Shown here: positions 62,165-64,000 of the stretch, piece by piece
How the letters are laid out: each line of letters starts with the position of its first letter
Position numbering within the stretch: the first letter of the stretch is position 1
Origin: an uncultured Erysipelotrichaceae bacterium
GTDB taxonomy: Bacteria; Bacillota_I; Bacilli_A; Erysipelotrichales; Erysipelotrichaceae
Length of the DNA: 64,000 nucleotides
Reading direction: 5' to 3'
NCBI GenBank assembly: GCA_900315065.1
Contig: OMXQ01000004.1
Location: 1-64,000 of the forward strand
Translations under genes and position numbers: made by a program
The notes under the pieces: generated by a model
The model's database searches: none
Told to the model about the DNA's origin: nothing
The model's input: the letters and a program-made list of their open reading frames with translations, nothing else

Positions 62165-64000
62165 ATGACATGGCCTTTTGAAAATGATACCAGTTTTATC
62201 GAGAAAAAGATTGCGAGCAGGAGTTTTCTCCGCGACAGAATGCGTAACCTCTTCGTTGTGACGGCGATTATCCTAACAACTGTTCTATTTACAGGGCTGT
62301 TTACACTTGGAGCAGGCATTACAGCGAGTACACAGCGAGCAAATTATATTTTGTCCGGCGGAGATGGACATGCCAGAATTATTGATATGAATGATTCCGA
62401 GTATGCTACGATTAGCAGTCATCCTTTGATACGGGAAATAGCATACTGCCGTAAGCTGGCCGATAGCGTGGATAACGGACAACTCTCAAAGAGAGAAACA
62501 CTTTTCTGGTATTATGACGATGTTGGCATGAAGTACCAGTTTATTGAGCCAACCGTCGGACATAAACCCGTAGCAGAAAATGAAGTCATTGCAGATACCA
62601 CAACATTGGAACTGCTTGGCGTGCCGGAAAAAGTCGGAGCAGAACTATCTCTGGAGTTGACGATCCACGGTCAAAAAGTAACGCGAAATTTTATTCTCTC
62701 TGGTTGGTGGAACAGTTATCCCGGCGTACAATATGGGACGATTGTTACCTCCCGCGCCTATATGGATGCACATGAGGATGAGTTGGTGAATACTTTCTCG
62801 CAGGATCATAACGATACTGGCACAATCACCGGCATTATAAAGTTTGAAAACACAAAAAATGTGGAGAGAGATTTAGCAACGGTAATCGCAGACAGCGGTT
62901 ATTCTTCCGATACGGAAGCCCCAAACTATATCAATGCAGGTGTGAACCCTCTGTATTTGTCGTCAGAAAAGTCAACCGGAACCGGTACAATTCTCGCACT
63001 GATCTGTATCTTGGCAGCATTTTTGCTTACAGGATACCTCATTATTTATAATATTTTTCAAATTTCTGTCCTGCGCGATCTGCATTTTTACGGACTGCTG
63101 AAAACCATCGGGACGACAGATCGGCAGATCCGTTCTATCCTAAGTAGGCAGGCATGGATACTTTCTTTGATCGGTATTCCGATTGGATTGGGAGGGGGCT
63201 TCTTTATCGGTAAAGCACTCTTACCCCTGCTGATTGAGCAAACGAGTTTTTCCGCAGCTTATGCAACTGTATCCCCTAACCCACTTATTTTTGTAGCCGC
63301 GGCACTATTTGCATTGCTTACAGTAAAGATCAGTATCCGAAAACCTGTAAAAATGGCAGCGAAAGTTTCTCCCATTGAGGCTCTTAGATATACAGATTCT
63401 GATACAGCTATGAAAGGTAAGAGAAAGAAAAGGATCCGCTCCGGCAATCTCCAGAAAAGAATGGCATGGGAAAATCTGGGCCGAGATAAAAAGCGGACAA
63501 TTCTGGTAATCCTCAGCCTTTCTCTGAGCATCATTCTTACCAACACCGTTTTCAATTTTTCTAATAGCGTTGACCCGGAAAATGCAATTCAGAATATGAT
63601 CAATTTTGATTTTTGCATTGGTCAAAGCAGCCTATTAGACTACTATCGGGTAAGTGAAGAAAGTGCATTGAGCCAGAGCTTTATTCAGGCTGTCGAGCAG
63701 CAGGATGGATTTGACTATGGTGGCTGCGAATATGGATGCAAGTCGAGCTATAAAAGTGAAACAACGAAGCAAGCATATAACCAGCAGGAGGACGGTTCCT
63801 TCTCCACATACCTTTACGGGCTTGACCCGCTCCTGCTTTCACGTGTGCAAGTGGTGGATGGAGAACTGAACATGGAAAAACTTGCATCCGATAATTATAT
63901 TTTAGAGGGTGCCTATGTTGGTACCAGAGGTGAGCTGGATGAAAGCAGTCTCAATCATTCCGTTGGGGATCAAGTCCAAGTATCCTGCAATGGAATTGTT
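62165..64000 (+). CDS. FtsX-like ABC permease (runs off window)
   Basis: Open from ATG 62165 (AAGGAGG upstream) to the window end, 612 codons with no stop. N-terminal membrane helix (FVVTAIILTTVLFTGLFTLG), a large extracellular part, then three helices of an FtsX module (ILALICILAAFLLTGYLIIYN ... GLLKTIGTTDRQIRSILSRQA), the PIEALR motif, and a second membrane segment after 63500. Architecture matches BceB-type permeases with two FtsX modules. With the ATPase it probably removes or senses peptide antibiotics. Confidence 0.88.
   Translation, partial: MTWPFENDTSFIEKKIASRSFLRDRMRNLFVVTAIILTTVLFTGLFTLGAGITASTQRANYILSGGDGHARIIDMNDSEYATISSHPLIREIAYCRKLADSVDNGQLSKRETLFWYYDDVGMKYQFIEPTVGHKPVAENEVIADTTTLELLGVPEKVGAELSLELTIHGQKVTRNFILSGWWNSYPGVQYGTIVTSRAYMDAHEDELVNTFSQDHNDTGTITGIIKFENTKNVERDLATVIADSGYSSDTEAPNYINAGVNPLYLSSEKSTGTGTILALICILAAFLLTGYLIIYNIFQISVLRDLHFYGLLKTIGTTDRQIRSILSRQAWILSLIGIPIGLGGGFFIGKALLPLLIEQTSFSAAYATVSPNPLIFVAAALFALLTVKISIRKPVKMAAKVSPIEALRYTDSDTAMKGKRKKRIRSGNLQKRMAWENLGRDKKRTILVILSLSLSIILTNTVFNFSNSVDPENAIQNMINFDFCIGQSSLLDYYRVSEESALSQSFIQAVEQQDGFDYGGCEYGCKSSYKSETTKQAYNQQEDGSFSTYLYGLDPLLLSRVQVVDGELNMEKLASDNYILEGAYVGTRGELDESSLNHSVGDQVQVSCNGIV

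Overview
The window looks like a low- to mid-GC Gram-positive (Bacillota) chromosome, most likely a gut member of the Erysipelotrichia; genus not resolvable from sequence alone. Supporting signs are strong AGGAGG ribosome sites, an L20-leader-controlled infC-rpmI-rplT operon, a lysine riboswitch, three FemA/B-type peptidoglycan aminoacyltransferases, a Cna_B/SpaA-type surface protein, and remnants of a Firmicutes type VII secretion (T7SSb) locus. No rRNA, CRISPR array or origin was seen; one tRNA (Glu, CUC) is present.

Layout. 0-9.4 kb: a PII-like protein/cation antiporter pair, a lipoprotein phosphoesterase, a giant wall protein and a small repeat lipoprotein. 9.5-16.7 kb: gltX, then an envelope block (FemAB, MurJ/MATE-type flippase, FemAB, FemAB) and tRNA-Glu. 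16.8-23.1 kb: translation and RNA-modification genes (infC-rpmI-rplT; truB-ribF-rsmF followed by a RelA/SpoT-fold gene and an Asp23 gene). 23.1-27.5 kb: a lysine-riboswitch-controlled ABC importer and oligoendopeptidase F. 27.6-33.5 kb: an SLH/Ig lipoprotein, an EssC-type ATPase and an EsaB-like protein, apparently the back half of a T7SSb operon.

From 33.5 kb the character changes to accessory DNA. A large serine recombinase abuts the 5' end of the T7SS lipoprotein gene, preceded by a tiny ORF and a terminated, apparently non-coding structured RNA. Then come an XRE regulator, a complete type I restriction-modification set with an extra half-HsdS, a GmrSD-type DUF262/HNH protein fused to an EVE-like domain, a resolvase, and at 48-57.7 kb a cluster of small unrecognised genes (zinc ribbons, membrane proteins, a 32-aa membrane peptide, DUF4230 and DUF6591-like proteins). 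Two MerR genes and shared GTTCC-N5-GGAAC operators appear to tie part of this cluster into one regulon. IS256, pilin and esterase remnants and an intact IS1182-like element show repeated insertion and decay.

59.5-64 kb is GC-richer and carries a BceRS/BceAB-like peptide-resistance module (response regulator, histidine kinase, ABC ATPase, FtsX permease running off the end). Its response regulator gene is broken by an internal deletion, although its operators upstream of both transcription units are still visible. No attachment site or return to core genes is seen before 64 kb, so the right end of the mobile region probably lies outside.
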